A DNA stretch of 64,000 nucleotides from Sporosarcina sp. JAI121 (lineage in GTDB: Bacteria > Bacillota > Bacilli > Bacillales_A > Planococcaceae): NCBI RefSeq assembly GCF_013408665.1, contig NZ_JACCCL010000001.1, positions 821,136 to 885,135 on the forward strand. The letters run 5' to 3'. Below, piece after piece: positions 1 to 8,865 of the stretch (its first letter is position 1; every line of letters begins with the position of its first letter). The position numbers and the translations under genes are program-made. A model generated the notes under the pieces. That model was given only the letters and a program-made list of their open reading frames with translations, was not told the origin of the DNA and did no database searches.

Positions 1-423
1 ATGGGCGGCATTACAACGCTTGGAAGTCTTGCAGTATATGATTGGATTGACGCGGCCGCCGTCATGATGGGCGCACCGGGATTCGTCCAGCTTGCGAAGG
101 CGCAAATGTCCGAGTATGAACGTCGTGGCTTTAAATTGCCGATCACTGAAGAAGAAAAGAAAAAGTTGCTCACTACGTTATCCACATTCGATCTGACAAA
201 ACATCCATCCCGGCTGAACAACAGGCCAATCTATTTTTGGCATGGTCAGCAGGATACTGTTGTGCCGTATGAACCGACACATAATTTTTATAAAGCCGTT
301 AAGAAGGATTATTCCGAAGTACCTGACCGAATTGCATTCATTTCGGATGACAATGCGGGACATGCTGTTTCCAGAGCGGGAATGCTACAATCGGCCGACT
401 GGCTCGCCTGTCATTTGAAATGA
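1..423 (+). CDS. yitV: Alpha/beta hydrolase, YitV-like (C-terminal part)
   Basis: This is the C-terminal 140 residues of a serine hydrolase of the prolyl-oligopeptidase/esterase type. The window opens on Met-Gly-Gly, which fits the residues just after the nucleophile in a G-x-S-x-G-G elbow, so the first Met is probably internal and the gene starts upstream of the window. HGQQDTVVPYEPT near residue 81 supplies the acid Asp, and GHAVS near residue 120 the catalytic His. The next gene is yitW, as in Bacillus subtilis, which supports the YitV name. The substrate is unknown. Confidence 0.75.
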   Translation: MGGITTLGSLAVYDWIDAAAVMMGAPGFVQLAKAQMSEYERRGFKLPITEEEKKKLLTTLSTFDLTKHPSRLNNRPIYFWHGQQDTVVPYEPTHNFYKAVKKDYSEVPDRIAFISDDNAGHAVSRAGMLQSADWLACHLK

Positions 424-477
424 AGAAGGGAACTCTGGTATGATTAACACATCAACCGTACGGAAAGAGGGATGAAG

Positions 478-786
478 ATGAGTCAGGACATGAAAGATAG
501 CATGATGGGCGCACTTGAAAATGTTATCGACCCGGAACTCGGAATCGATATCGTCAACTTAGGTCTCGTATATGATGCAGAACTGGTCGAAGAAGGCACT
601 GCAAAGATTACAATGACACTTACATCAATGGGTTGTCCGATGGGGCCGCAAATCGTTGCGAACATCAAACAAGAATTGATGGAACTTCCTGAAGTGAAAG
701 ACGTGGATGTCAATATCATTTGGAATCCGCCATGGTCAAGAGACAAAATGTCCCGTTATGCAAAAATAGCGCTGGGCGTTAGATAA
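478..786 (+). CDS. yitW: DUF59/MIP18-type iron-sulfur assembly protein YitW
   Basis: A 102-residue protein of the DUF59 family, which in other bacteria (SufT-like proteins) helps mature iron-sulfur proteins in the cytoplasm. It carries the family pattern VIDPELGIDIVNLGLVY near the N-terminus and TSMGCPMGP with the conserved Cys in the middle. I chose the ATG at 478 because the GAAAGAGGG ribosome site (463-471) abuts the upstream ATG at 472 but is well spaced for 478. The length matches B. subtilis YitW. It follows the hydrolase by about 50 bp and probably shares its transcript. Confidence 0.85.
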   Translation: MSQDMKDSMMGALENVIDPELGIDIVNLGLVYDAELVEEGTAKITMTLTSMGCPMGPQIVANIKQELMELPEVKDVDVNIIWNPPWSRDKMSRYAKIALGVR

Positions 787-823
787 TTAGAAAAGCGTCT
801 TGCCGCCGAAGCTAGACAAGAAG

Positions 824-866
824 AAATGCCACATGACCTTTAACGAGGTCATGTGGCATTTTTTTG
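824..866 (+). terminator. Rho-independent terminator after yitW
   Basis: A perfect stem of about 12 bp (GCCACATGACCT with its complement) around a 6-nt loop, followed by seven T residues. It ends the yitV-yitW unit. Confidence 0.9.
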
Positions 867-944
867 AAAAATAAAAGGAATTAAGAAATAATGTCGAATG
901 GTGTATAGAGCAGGAAACGATATTATGGTAAAGGGGCGGTTTGA

Positions 945-1430
945 TTGTCAATTAAAACAGCTGACGTATGCGATGACTTCGCAAATGAAATACAAGTCTG
1001 TTCGATGGAATTTAAATCATATGGCAAAAATAAAAGCTTCTCCGGTCCGATTGCCACCGTACAAGTTTTAGAAGATAACGTATTAGTAAAAGAAGCGTTG
1101 CAAACGATTCCTGAAGGCAGCGTCCTTGTAGTCGATGGCAAAGGTTCGAAAAGATGTGCATTAATGGGGGGCAATCTAGGTCTGATCGCGGAAAAACGCA
1201 AACTTGCAGGTGTAATCATTCATGGTTGTGTCCGCGACACTACCGAACTGATGGAACAAAATATCGGTGTATTGGCACTGGGAAGTAATCCGATGAAGAG
1301 TAAAAAAGAAGGAAAAGGGGAACAGGATAGTAAATTGGATTTCGGAGATATTGAATGGACCCCTGATCACTATGTTTATGTGGATGAAGACGGCATTGTT
1401 GTAGCCTCACGTAATCTGTTCAGCAAATAA
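945..1430 (+). CDS. RraA-family protein (aldolase/decarboxylase fold)
   Basis: A 161-residue RraA-family protein. Family members include the E. coli RNase E inhibitor RraA and divalent-metal HMG/CHA aldolases or oxaloacetate decarboxylases. Visible signatures are TADVCDDF at the N-terminus, the GSVLVVDGKGS stretch near residue 57, the MGGNLGLIA loop, and GVIIHGCVRDTTEL, whose Arg-Asp pair binds substrate and metal in the aldolases. Firmicutes generally lack RNase E, so a metabolic or unknown role is more likely than RNase control (inference). The start is TTG at 945 behind AAGGGGCGG at 931-939. It stands alone between two terminators. Confidence 0.8.
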   Translation: MSIKTADVCDDFANEIQVCSMEFKSYGKNKSFSGPIATVQVLEDNVLVKEALQTIPEGSVLVVDGKGSKRCALMGGNLGLIAEKRKLAGVIIHGCVRDTTELMEQNIGVLALGSNPMKSKKEGKGEQDSKLDFGDIEWTPDHYVYVDEDGIVVASRNLFSK

Positions 1431-1432
1431 TG

Positions 1433-1473
1433 AACCTCCGAAAAAGGAAAACTCCTTATCGGAGGTTTTTCTT
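1433..1473 (+). terminator. Terminator after the rraA-like gene
   Basis: AACCTCCG pairs with CGGAGGTT, with a nested AAGGA/TCCTT stem, followed by a T-rich tail. Confidence 0.85.
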
Positions 1474-1501
1474 TTTTATGATCAACGGCGATGTGCAACG
1501 C

Positions 1502-1530
1502 TTTACAATAAACCGTATTCGATTTATAAT
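1502..1530 (+). promoter_or_regulatory. Sigma-A promoter of clpB
   Basis: TTTACA at 1502-1507, a 17-bp spacer, and a consensus TATAAT at 1525-1530. The predicted start falls at the edge of the CtsR-like direct repeat. Confidence 0.8.
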
Positions 1531-1536
1531 TTAATT

Positions 1537-1553
1537 AATCAAAGATAGTCAAA
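1537..1553 (+). promoter_or_regulatory. CtsR-type operator upstream of clpB
   Basis: A heptamer direct repeat, AATCAAA then AGTCAAA, separated by 3 nt. It matches the known CtsR heptad pattern (RGTCAAA-NAN-RGTCAAA) with one mismatch in the first heptad. A further GTCAAAC follows directly. It lies just downstream of the predicted transcription start, where a bound repressor would block initiation. CtsR controls clpB in Listeria and Staphylococcus (established). Confidence 0.75.
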
Positions 1554-1588
1554 GTCAAACTGGGAAATATGGAAAGGTGGAAATACAG

Positions 1589-3730
1589 ATGCGAATGGAT
1601 GGACAACAAGAAGACCAACGTACACCTCTGGAACAATTTGGGCGAAACCTTGTAGAAGAAGTGAAGAAAGGCAAAATGGACCCTGTTATCGGACGTGACG
1701 AAGAAATAAGGAACGTTATCCGGATATTATCGAGGAAGACGAAAAATAATCCTGTCCTTATCGGCGAACCCGGCGTCGGGAAAACAGCAATCGTTGAAGG
1801 GCTTGCTCAACGGATAGTAAAAGGCGACGTACCGGAAGGATTGAAAGATCGTCAAATCTTCGAACTGGATATGAGCGCACTTATCGCCGGTGCGAAATAC
1901 CGCGGGGAATTTGAGGAACGCTTGAAAGGCGTGCTTCAACAAGTGAAAGACAGTACGGGGGAAATCATTCTTTTCATCGATGAAATCCATACGATCGTCG
2001 GCGCGGGAAAAACGGAAGGCGCGATGGATGCAGGCAATATGCTGAAACCGATGCTTGCACGTGGTGAACTGTACTGTATCGGTGCCACGACGCTCGATGA
2101 GTATCGTATGTACATCGAAAAGGACCCCGCGCTTGAACGCCGTTTCCAGCAAGTTCTTGTGCGTGAACCGTCCGTTGAAGATACGGTGTCGATATTACGC
2201 GGATTGAAGGAAAGGTATGAACTTCATCATGGCGTGCGGATTCATGACCGTGCGATTGTCGCGGCGGCGGCGTTATCAGACCGCTATTTGACGGAACGTT
2301 TCTTGCCGGACAAAGCGATCGACTTAATAGATGAGGCAAGTGCGATGATTCGGACGGAAATCGATTCGATGCCATCCGAGCTGGATGCAGTGACACGTCG
2401 GATTATGCAGCTGGAAATTGAAGAACAGGCATTGCGCAAAGAAAAAGACGCAGTCAGTCAAAATCGTCTTGAAGTATTACGCGATGAACTGGAAGAGTTG
2501 AAAGAATCATCTGAAGGCATGCGCGGACAATGGGACGCGGAAAAAGAGACATTGCGGGGAATCCAGGATAAGCGCGAACAGCTCGACCGCTACCGGCGTG
2601 AACTTGAAGAAGCTGAAAACCGCTACGATCTGAATAAAGCAGCGGAACTTCGCCACGGTAAAATACCGACGCTTGAACGGGAGTTGCATGAACTTGAGGC
2701 ACCTCTTCTGGACGGTCAAGAAAACCGGCTGCTCCGTGAAGAAGTGACGGAAGAAGAAATTGCGACGATCGTTGCGCGCTGGACGGGTATTCCGGTGACG
2801 AAACTTGTTGAAGGCGAAAGGGAGAAACTGCTTCGTCTCCGTGAAACACTTGAAGAGCGTGTCATCGGGCAAGACGATGCTGTCCAACTTGTGACGGAAG
2901 CCGTCTGGCGTGCCCGGGCTGGAATAAAAGATCCAGACAAACCAATCGGTTCATTCCTGTTTTTAGGACCGACAGGGGTCGGAAAGACGGAACTTGCGAA
3001 AACACTTGCCGCCACATTATTTGATTCGGAAGAGCACTTCATCCGCATCGACATGTCGGAATACATGGAGAAACATAGTGTATCCAGACTTGTCGGCGCA
3101 CCCCCGGGATACGTCGGTTATGAAGAAGGGGGCCAGTTGACGGAAGCGGTTCGTCGCAATCCGTATTCAGTCGTTCTATTGGATGAAATCGAAAAAGCGC
3201 ATCCGGACGTTGCGAACATTCTACTGCAAGTGCTGGATGACGGCCGAATCACAGACAGCCAGGGCAGGCTTGTCAACTTTACAAATACTGTTGTCATTAT
3301 GACATCTAATATCGGTTCCGCTTACTTGCTGCATGGATTGGATGATACCGAAAACCATGCCGCGGAAGATCTTGTCATGGCCGAATTAAAGAACCATTTC
3401 AAACCGGAGTTACTGAACCGGATGGACGACATCATCATCTTCCATTCGCTGACAGGCGAATCATTCCGTTTGATTGCACGGAAAATAATCGACGACCTTG
3501 CCAAACGGTTACGCGGGCAAGAAATTGTGATGGAATACAGTGAAGACGTGCTTGATTGGATTGTCAGTGAAGGAACAGACGCGGATTTTGGAGCGCGTCC
3601 ATTGAAGCGTTTCATCCAGCGGCATGTTGAGACAATCGTCGCCAAAGAAGTCATTAAAGGTGATTTGAAACCGACTGACAAGCTGGTCCTAACGATGGAA
3701 GACGGAAAAGTGGTTATCCAGAAAGCGTAA
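1589..3730 (+). CDS. clpB: ClpB disaggregase lacking the N-terminal domain
   Basis: A 713-residue Hsp100 ATPase that with DnaK rescues aggregated proteins. AAA-1 has Walker A GEPGVGKT near residue 59 and Walker B LFIDEIH. A long charged coiled-coil M domain follows (about residues 240-370). AAA-2 has [22 protein letters not shown] and the [13 protein letters not shown] pore loop. The full-length M domain and the absence of a ClpP-binding IGF loop point to ClpB rather than ClpC, ClpE or ClpL. Ordinary ClpB is about 850-870 residues; here the roughly 140-residue N-domain is missing, and promoter and operator sit directly upstream, so this is not a window artefact. ATG 1589 is preferred over GTG 1577 because AAGGTGG at 1574-1580 is correctly spaced for it. 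Confidence 0.9.
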   Translation: MRMDGQQEDQRTPLEQFGRNLVEEVKKGKMDPVIGRDEEIRNVIRILSRKTKNNPVLIGEPGVGKTAIVEGLAQRIVKGDVPEGLKDRQIFELDMSALIAGAKYRGEFEERLKGVLQQVKDSTGEIILFIDEIHTIVGAGKTEGAMDAGNMLKPMLARGELYCIGATTLDEYRMYIEKDPALERRFQQVLVREPSVEDTVSILRGLKERYELHHGVRIHDRAIVAAAALSDRYLTERFLPDKAIDLIDEASAMIRTEIDSMPSELDAVTRRIMQLEIEEQALRKEKDAVSQNRLEVLRDELEELKESSEGMRGQWDAEKETLRGIQDKREQLDRYRRELEEAENRYDLNKAAELRHGKIPTLERELHELEAPLLDGQENRLLREEVTEEEIATIVARWTGIPVTKLVEGEREKLLRLRETLEERVIGQDDAVQLVTEAVWRARAGIKDPDKPIGSFLFLGPTGVGKTELAKTLAATLFDSEEHFIRIDMSEYMEKHSVSRLVGAPPGYVGYEEGGQLTEAVRRNPYSVVLLDEIEKAHPDVANILLQVLDDGRITDSQGRLVNFTNTVVIMTSNIGSAYLLHGLDDTENHAAEDLVMAELKNHFKPELLNRMDDIIIFHSLTGESFRLIARKIIDDLAKRLRGQEIVMEYSEDVLDWIVSEGTDADFGARPLKRFIQRHVETIVAKEVIKGDLKPTDKLVLTMEDGKVVIQKA

Positions 3731-3737
3731 ATCATAA

Positions 3738-3776
3738 AGAAGGCCGCCGGGATTTTGAATTCCCAGCGGCTTTCTG
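3738..3776 (+). terminator. Terminator after clpB
   Basis: GCCGCCGGGA pairs with TCCCAGCGGC around a short AT loop, then a T-rich run. Confidence 0.8.
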
Positions 3777-3792
3777 TTTGAAATGAATAATA

Positions 3793-3826
3793 AAAAAACC
3801 ATCTCCGGAATGGAAATGGTTTTTTG
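3793..3826 (-). terminator. Terminator of yjzD (probably bidirectional)
   Basis: An AAAAAACCAT...ATGGTTTTTT hairpin with T tracts in both directions. It lies just past the minus-strand yjzD stop and also backs up the clpB terminator. Confidence 0.65.
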
Positions 3827-3830
3827 CTGA

Positions 3831-4013
3831 TTAATGATCTGTAACTTCGCCCTCTGGGAAAGATTCACCCATGAAGATAACGATTAAAGCGACAACGACT
3901 GAAACAATCGCGCCTGGCATGAAGTCAAACGGTACGCTCGCAATAGCCCCAGATACATAGTTCAACATGGATATCAAAAAGAAAGACCAAATAAATGTCA
4001 TTACGAATCTCAT
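3831..4013 (-). CDS. yjzD: Small membrane protein YjzD (DUF2929)
   Basis: A 60-residue protein with two predicted membrane segments (FIWSFFLISMLNYV and GAIVSVVVALIVIFMG) joined by a short loop, ending in an acidic tail. Length, topology and position near fabH fit the DUF2929/YjzD family of Bacillales, whose function is not established. The start is placed at ATG 4013 behind AGAGGTG; a GTG at 4022 would add three residues. Confidence 0.7.
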   Translation of the reverse strand: MRFVMTFIWSFFLISMLNYVSGAIASVPFDFMPGAIVSVVVALIVIFMGESFPEGEVTDH

Positions 4014-4124
4014 CGAATTCACCTCTACATTACTATTTCAATCATTATCATATCACAGTGGCTTAAATGGAGAAACTAATTTCCATGTAATATGAATTTA
4101 ATTTGGCGAAAAAGTGTCAGCGGG

Positions 4125-4153
4125 TTGAAAAACATGCCCGTTTCTTTTATGAT
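4125..4153 (+). promoter_or_regulatory. Sigma-A promoter of fabH
   Basis: TTGAAA at 4125-4130, a 17-bp spacer and TATGAT at 4148-4153. Confidence 0.75.
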
Positions 4154-4172
4154 TGATACCAGGTACTAATAA
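4153..4172 (+). promoter_or_regulatory. FapR-type operator
   Basis: An imperfect palindrome with half sites TTGATACC and GGTACTAA, matching the FapR operator pattern (TTAGTACC...GGTACTAA) at all but two positions. It begins at the last base of the -10 box and covers the predicted start site. FapR represses fabHA-fabF and releases DNA on binding malonyl-CoA or malonyl-ACP in Bacillus (established). Confidence 0.75.
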
Positions 4173-4199
4173 TAGATGATAAAAAATGGGGGATGCGGA

Positions 4200-5132
4200 A
4201 TGACAGCTGGTATTCTAGGTATGGGCAAATATACACCGTCAACTGTTTTGACGAACGCGGATCTAGAAAAGCGTTTGGATACGTCTGATGAATGGATCCG
4301 CACAATGACAGGCATAGAAGAAAGACGCATAGCGGACGATTCAACGGACACGTCCCATATGGCATACAATGCCGCCGTGGATGCTATTAGCAAATCCGGT
4401 ATAAAACCGGAAGAAATCGGATTAATTGTTGTAGCCACTGTAACACCGGATCGGCCATTTCCATCAGTGTCATCAATGCTACAAGAACAGCTAGGCGCAA
4501 AAAATGCTGCAGCAATGGACGTTTCGGCGGCATGTGCCGGATTCATGTATGGCGTCGTAACAGCAAAGCAATTCGTCGAATCGGGCACATATGATTATGT
4601 ACTTGTTGTCGGTGTTGAAAAGCTATCGAAAATCACCAACTGGGAAGATCGCAATACCGCCATTCTTTTCGGCGATGGAGCAGGTGCTGCTGTTATCGGA
4701 AAAGTGAGCGAAGGGCGGGGAATCCTGTCATTCGAACTTGGCGCGGACGGCAGCGGCGGCAAACACCTTTATCAAGATGAAAAACTTGTCATGAACGGCC
4801 GCGAAGTATTCAAATTTGCAGTTCGTCAAATGGGCGAATCTGCTGAAAGCGTTATCGTAAAAGCGGGTCTTAAGAAGGAAGATGTCGATTTCCTCATACC
4901 GCATCAAGCGAATATACGAATCATGGAAGCTTCCCGGCAGCGCCTTGGTTTACCAATCGAAAAAATGTCGAAGACTATCCATAAATACGGCAATACATCT
5001 GCCGCATCCATCCCGATATCACTTGTCGATGATTTGACTGAAGGCAGAGTGAAGGACGATGACGTCATCGTACTCGTAGGATTTGGCGGCGGCCTAACTT
5101 GGGGTGCTTTGTGCATCAAGTGGGGAAGATAA
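4200..5132 (+). CDS. fabH: Beta-ketoacyl-ACP synthase III
   Basis: A 310-residue FabH that condenses acyl-CoA with malonyl-ACP to begin type II fatty acid synthesis in the cytosol. The nucleophile Cys lies in the SAACAGF motif, the catalytic His in IPHQAN, and the Asn in [10 protein letters not shown], giving the Cys-His-Asn triad. Length is normal. The start is ATG 4200 behind a GGGGG ribosome site; the open frame extends upstream to 4176 into leader DNA. It sits behind a FapR-type operator and is followed by fabF, as in the B. subtilis fabHA-fabF pair. Confidence 0.95.
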   Translation: MTAGILGMGKYTPSTVLTNADLEKRLDTSDEWIRTMTGIEERRIADDSTDTSHMAYNAAVDAISKSGIKPEEIGLIVVATVTPDRPFPSVSSMLQEQLGAKNAAAMDVSAACAGFMYGVVTAKQFVESGTYDYVLVVGVEKLSKITNWEDRNTAILFGDGAGAAVIGKVSEGRGILSFELGADGSGGKHLYQDEKLVMNGREVFKFAVRQMGESAESVIVKAGLKKEDVDFLIPHQANIRIMEASRQRLGLPIEKMSKTIHKYGNTSAASIPISLVDDLTEGRVKDDDVIVLVGFGGGLTWGALCIKWGR

Positions 5133-5193
5133 CAAGTGAAGGTGAACATTTGAATACAACGTCGTCTCCCACAGCACCAAAGCGAATCTGATG

Positions 5194-5224
5194 GGCTACT
5201 ATATTTCAATTTAGCATAGTAGCC
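5194..5224 (+). repeat. Inverted repeat between fabH and fabF
   Basis: Perfect 9-bp arms GGCTACTAT and ATAGTAGCC around a 13-nt loop. No T tract follows, so it is more likely a processing or mRNA-stability hairpin than a terminator. The fabH-fabF gap (168 bp) is long for this operon. Confidence 0.55.
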
Positions 5225-5300
5225 ATGCATTAATGATAATGACGTGTAAATAGTATTGAATGGAATAGAATCATCCTATATAGAAGGGAAGTTTTCACAT

Positions 5301-6536
5301 ATGGAAAAAAGACGTGTAGTAGTAACAGGTATCGGGGCTGTTTCCCCAGTAGGGAATTCGGCGGAGGAGTCCTGGAAAGCGGTCCTGGAAGGTAGATCCG
5401 GAATAGGGCCACTGACAAGGCTTGACAGGGATCAGTTTCCTGTAAAAGTGGCAGCTGAAGTAAAAGAGTTTGACATAGAAGAATACGTTTCGCGGAAAGA
5501 TGCGCGCAAAATGGATCGCTTCACGCATTATGCGCTCGCTTCTTCTATTATGGCGATGAAAGATGCAAACCTTGAACTTGAGGGAGAATTGGCACTTCGC
5601 ACGGGTGTATGGATCGGTTCAGGTATTGGCGGCATGGAAACGCATGAACAGCAGTTCCTGACATTCCAAGAAAAAGGCTATCGTCGCGTCAGTCCATTTT
5701 TTGTTCCTATGATGATTCCTGATATGGCAGCAGGCCAAGTATCGATTTATCACGGTGCAAAAGGCATCAACTCTTGTTCAGTAACAGCTTGTGCATCAGG
5801 TACAAACTCAATCGGTGATGCATTTGAAGTCATCCGCCGCGGCGATGCGGACGTCATGATCACGGGTGGTGCAGAAGCACCGATTACAACGATGTCAGTT
5901 GCCGGTTTTTGTGCGAACACAGCTTTGTCATTAAATCCCGATCCAGCAACAGCATCACGTCCGTTCGATAAAGACCGTGACGGCTTTGTAATCGGAGAAG
6001 GCGCAGGCATCTTAATCCTAGAAGAGTACGAGCATGCGGTTGCCCGCGGTGCGAAAATTTACGCTGAACTCGTTGGTTACGGCGCGACAGGCGATGCACA
6101 CCATATTACAGCTCCAGCACCTGGCGGCGAAGGCGGCGCACGCGCAATGCAACAAGCGATTGATCAAAGCGGTGTGAGTCCTGATAAAATCGACTACATC
6201 AACGCCCATGGTACAAGCACACCTTACAACGATCAATTCGAAACACTAGCAGCAAAAGCAGTTTTCGGCGAGCATGCCTACAAACTGGCAATGAGCTCAA
6301 CAAAATCGATGACTGGCCATCTCCTCGGCGCAGCAGGCGGATTGGAAGCAATCTTCACAGTGAAGGCATTGCAAGAAGGGATCCTGCCACCGACAATGAA
6401 TGTCGTCAATCAAGACCCGGAATGTGACCTCGACTACGTAACAGAAGGTGCACGCAAAGCGGACATTACGTACGCAATGAGCAACTCACTCGGTTTTGGT
6501 GGACATAATGCATCACTCGTATTTAAAAAGATCTAA
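5301..6536 (+). CDS. fabF: Beta-ketoacyl-ACP synthase II
   Basis: A 411-residue elongating condensing enzyme of fatty acid synthesis. The nucleophile Cys is in [14 protein letters not shown], and the two catalytic histidines are in [12 protein letters not shown] and [12 protein letters not shown]. The family opening [15 protein letters not shown] follows directly after the ATG at 5301, while an upstream in-frame ATG (5256) would add 15 atypical residues. A GAAGGGA site lies at 5283-5289. It is probably co-transcribed with fabH under FapR control. Confidence 0.95.
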   Translation: MEKRRVVVTGIGAVSPVGNSAEESWKAVLEGRSGIGPLTRLDRDQFPVKVAAEVKEFDIEEYVSRKDARKMDRFTHYALASSIMAMKDANLELEGELALRTGVWIGSGIGGMETHEQQFLTFQEKGYRRVSPFFVPMMIPDMAAGQVSIYHGAKGINSCSVTACASGTNSIGDAFEVIRRGDADVMITGGAEAPITTMSVAGFCANTALSLNPDPATASRPFDKDRDGFVIGEGAGILILEEYEHAVARGAKIYAELVGYGATGDAHHITAPAPGGEGGARAMQQAIDQSGVSPDKIDYINAHGTSTPYNDQFETLAAKAVFGEHAYKLAMSSTKSMTGHLLGAAGGLEAIFTVKALQEGILPPTMNVVNQDPECDLDYVTEGARKADITYAMSNSLGFGGHNASLVFKKI

Positions 6537-6547
6537 CTAGTAAATTG

Positions 6548-6583
6548 AAGGGCGCCCCGGATGACTGGGCGTCTTTTTTTCAT
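6548..6583 (+). terminator. Terminator after fabF
   Basis: GGCGCCC pairs with GGGCGTC (one G-T), followed by seven T residues. Confidence 0.8.
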
Positions 6584-6682
6584 GTTTAAACGGCTTGCCA
6601 TGACAGTTCCGTGAAATGACCTCTCAATTACATAGTAAGTTATGCCAAATCCCATTCGCGCATCCAGTTCCACAATTCCCCA

Positions 6683-6716
6683 CAAATAAAATAGCCCCCT
6701 TCGTCTAAAAGGGGGC
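6683..6716 (-). terminator. Minus-strand terminator, probably for trpS
   Basis: GCCCCCTT (6694-6701) pairs with AAGGGGGC (6709-6716). The T-rich tail (6683-6693) is present only when read on the minus strand. It lies about 220 bp beyond the trpS stop, so the trpS 3' UTR would run antisense to the whole 74-residue ORF at 6759-6983. Confidence 0.6.
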
Positions 6717-6758
6717 CATGCATTCATATAATCAAAGAAAATCAAAAGGACGATGTAC

Positions 6759-7920
<1,162 letters not shown>

Positions 7921-7942
7921 CTAAAATCTCCTCCTCAATATA

Positions 7943-8237
7943 AAAAAACATCAATCGTCCCCGTAAAAAAGGGACGATTGATGTTTTTTTCAACCGTGGT
8001 ACCACCCGAATTGCCCGAAGGCCACTCTGATTCCCGTAACGCGGGGGACGTGACAAGCTTCTTTGGAGGTAATTCAAAAAGTTCGTAGATATCTTGAACC
8101 AATTCCAAAGGTTGACTTATCAAGCTCGGGATCCCATTCTTTCGGCTCAGCCTACCTGTTTGCACCATCCACAGGCTCTCTGAAAGACTGATACTGAAAT
8201 ACTTTTTTCCGTCATCGCCATTTCGCTCTTAATGTTT
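7943..8237 (-). ncRNA. T-box riboswitch, tryptophan specific
   Basis: Read on the minus strand, the leader contains the canonical T-box sequence AATTCGGGTGGTACCACGG (about 7995-8013). A strong terminator follows (arms ACATCAATCGTCCC and complement, 7943-7989, then T residues). Upstream is a stem I region with a GGTGCAAACAGG-type distal loop. The specifier loop reads GAATGGGA, presenting UGG (8139-8137), the tryptophan codon. Uncharged tRNA-Trp should stabilise the antiterminator and switch trpS on. Confidence 0.9.
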
Positions 8238-8243
8238 CCCACT

Positions 8244-8272
8244 ATTATAAATCTTACATCGAAGAAATGCAA
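8244..8272 (-). promoter_or_regulatory. Sigma-A promoter of the trpS leader
   Basis: On the minus strand TTGCAT (8272-8267), a 17-bp spacer, and consensus TATAAT (8249-8244), about 7 bp before the T-box leader. Confidence 0.8.
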
Positions 8273-8283
8273 CAGGCTTGCTC

Positions 8284-8628
8284 TCAAATATAAAAAAGTA
8301 GCAGTCCGATGCCCATTGCAATAAGGATGAGCGCACCGCTGCCGAGCATTGGGCTGACATTGCCTGAAAATATTTCAGAAGGCTTTCGCATGGCCATCAT
8401 ATCATCCATCCGGTGTTTGGATGTAACTACTTTTCTCATGCTGACGGTAAATACATCGAAAAAGCCGGTTGAGAAGATAAAAGAAACAAGCCCCAGGAAT
8501 GTTAAGACACCTCCAATTATGAATGAGGCGTTTATATAGGAGAGCAATGTCATTTCTTTGAAATAGATGAGCATTAGAAGGATGATTACTACGTGAGAGA
8601 TCAGAAAATTCCTAATAATTTTCTTCAT
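8284..8628 (-). CDS. DUF3899-like small membrane protein
   Basis: A 114-residue protein with three predicted membrane segments: residues 6-22, about 28-55, and the C-terminal LGSGALILIAMGIGLLLFYI. A basic loop lies between the second and third. It resembles the DUF3899 family of Firmicute membrane proteins, whose function is unknown; the family name is from memory of its pattern. The start is ATG 8628 behind GGGGTGG. It is divergent from oppA. Confidence 0.55.
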   Translation of the reverse strand: MKKIIRNFLISHVVIILLMLIYFKEMTLLSYINASFIIGGVLTFLGLVSFIFSTGFFDVFTVSMRKVVTSKHRMDDMMAMRKPSEIFSGNVSPMLGSGALILIAMGIGLLLFYI

Positions 8629-8793
8629 TTTTCCACCCCGTTCCAAAGTAATAGTAAGGGATTGGCAATGAAAAATCAATTTTTCAAAAAAAAGTATAAA
8701 ATAATTTGAATTTTAAAAGTCGTGTAAGCGTTGTCATTATCGCATTCCTTCGCCTCGACCTGTTCTAGTACACTAGAATCTTTTTAAAAGGTA

Positions 8794-8821
8794 TGTACAA
8801 CTGCTAGATTCATTGTATAAT
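8794..8821 (+). promoter_or_regulatory. Probable sigma-A promoter of opp
   Basis: Consensus TATAAT at 8816-8821 with a weak TGTACA 16 bp upstream. It lies 45 bp before the oppA start codon. Confidence 0.5.
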
Positions 8822-8865
8822 AATAATGTACCTAGTTTTCAGACAATTTTGAGGAGGTAATCGAT

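Noticed and set aside
1727-2849. Long reverse-strand frames inside clpB
   Set aside because: They mirror the codon structure of a well-defined gene and have no ribosome sites or domain signatures.
1589-3730. Assignment of the Clp ATPase as ClpC, ClpE or ClpL
   Set aside because: The long ClpB-type coiled-coil M domain is complete and no ClpP-binding IGF loop or zinc motif is seen.
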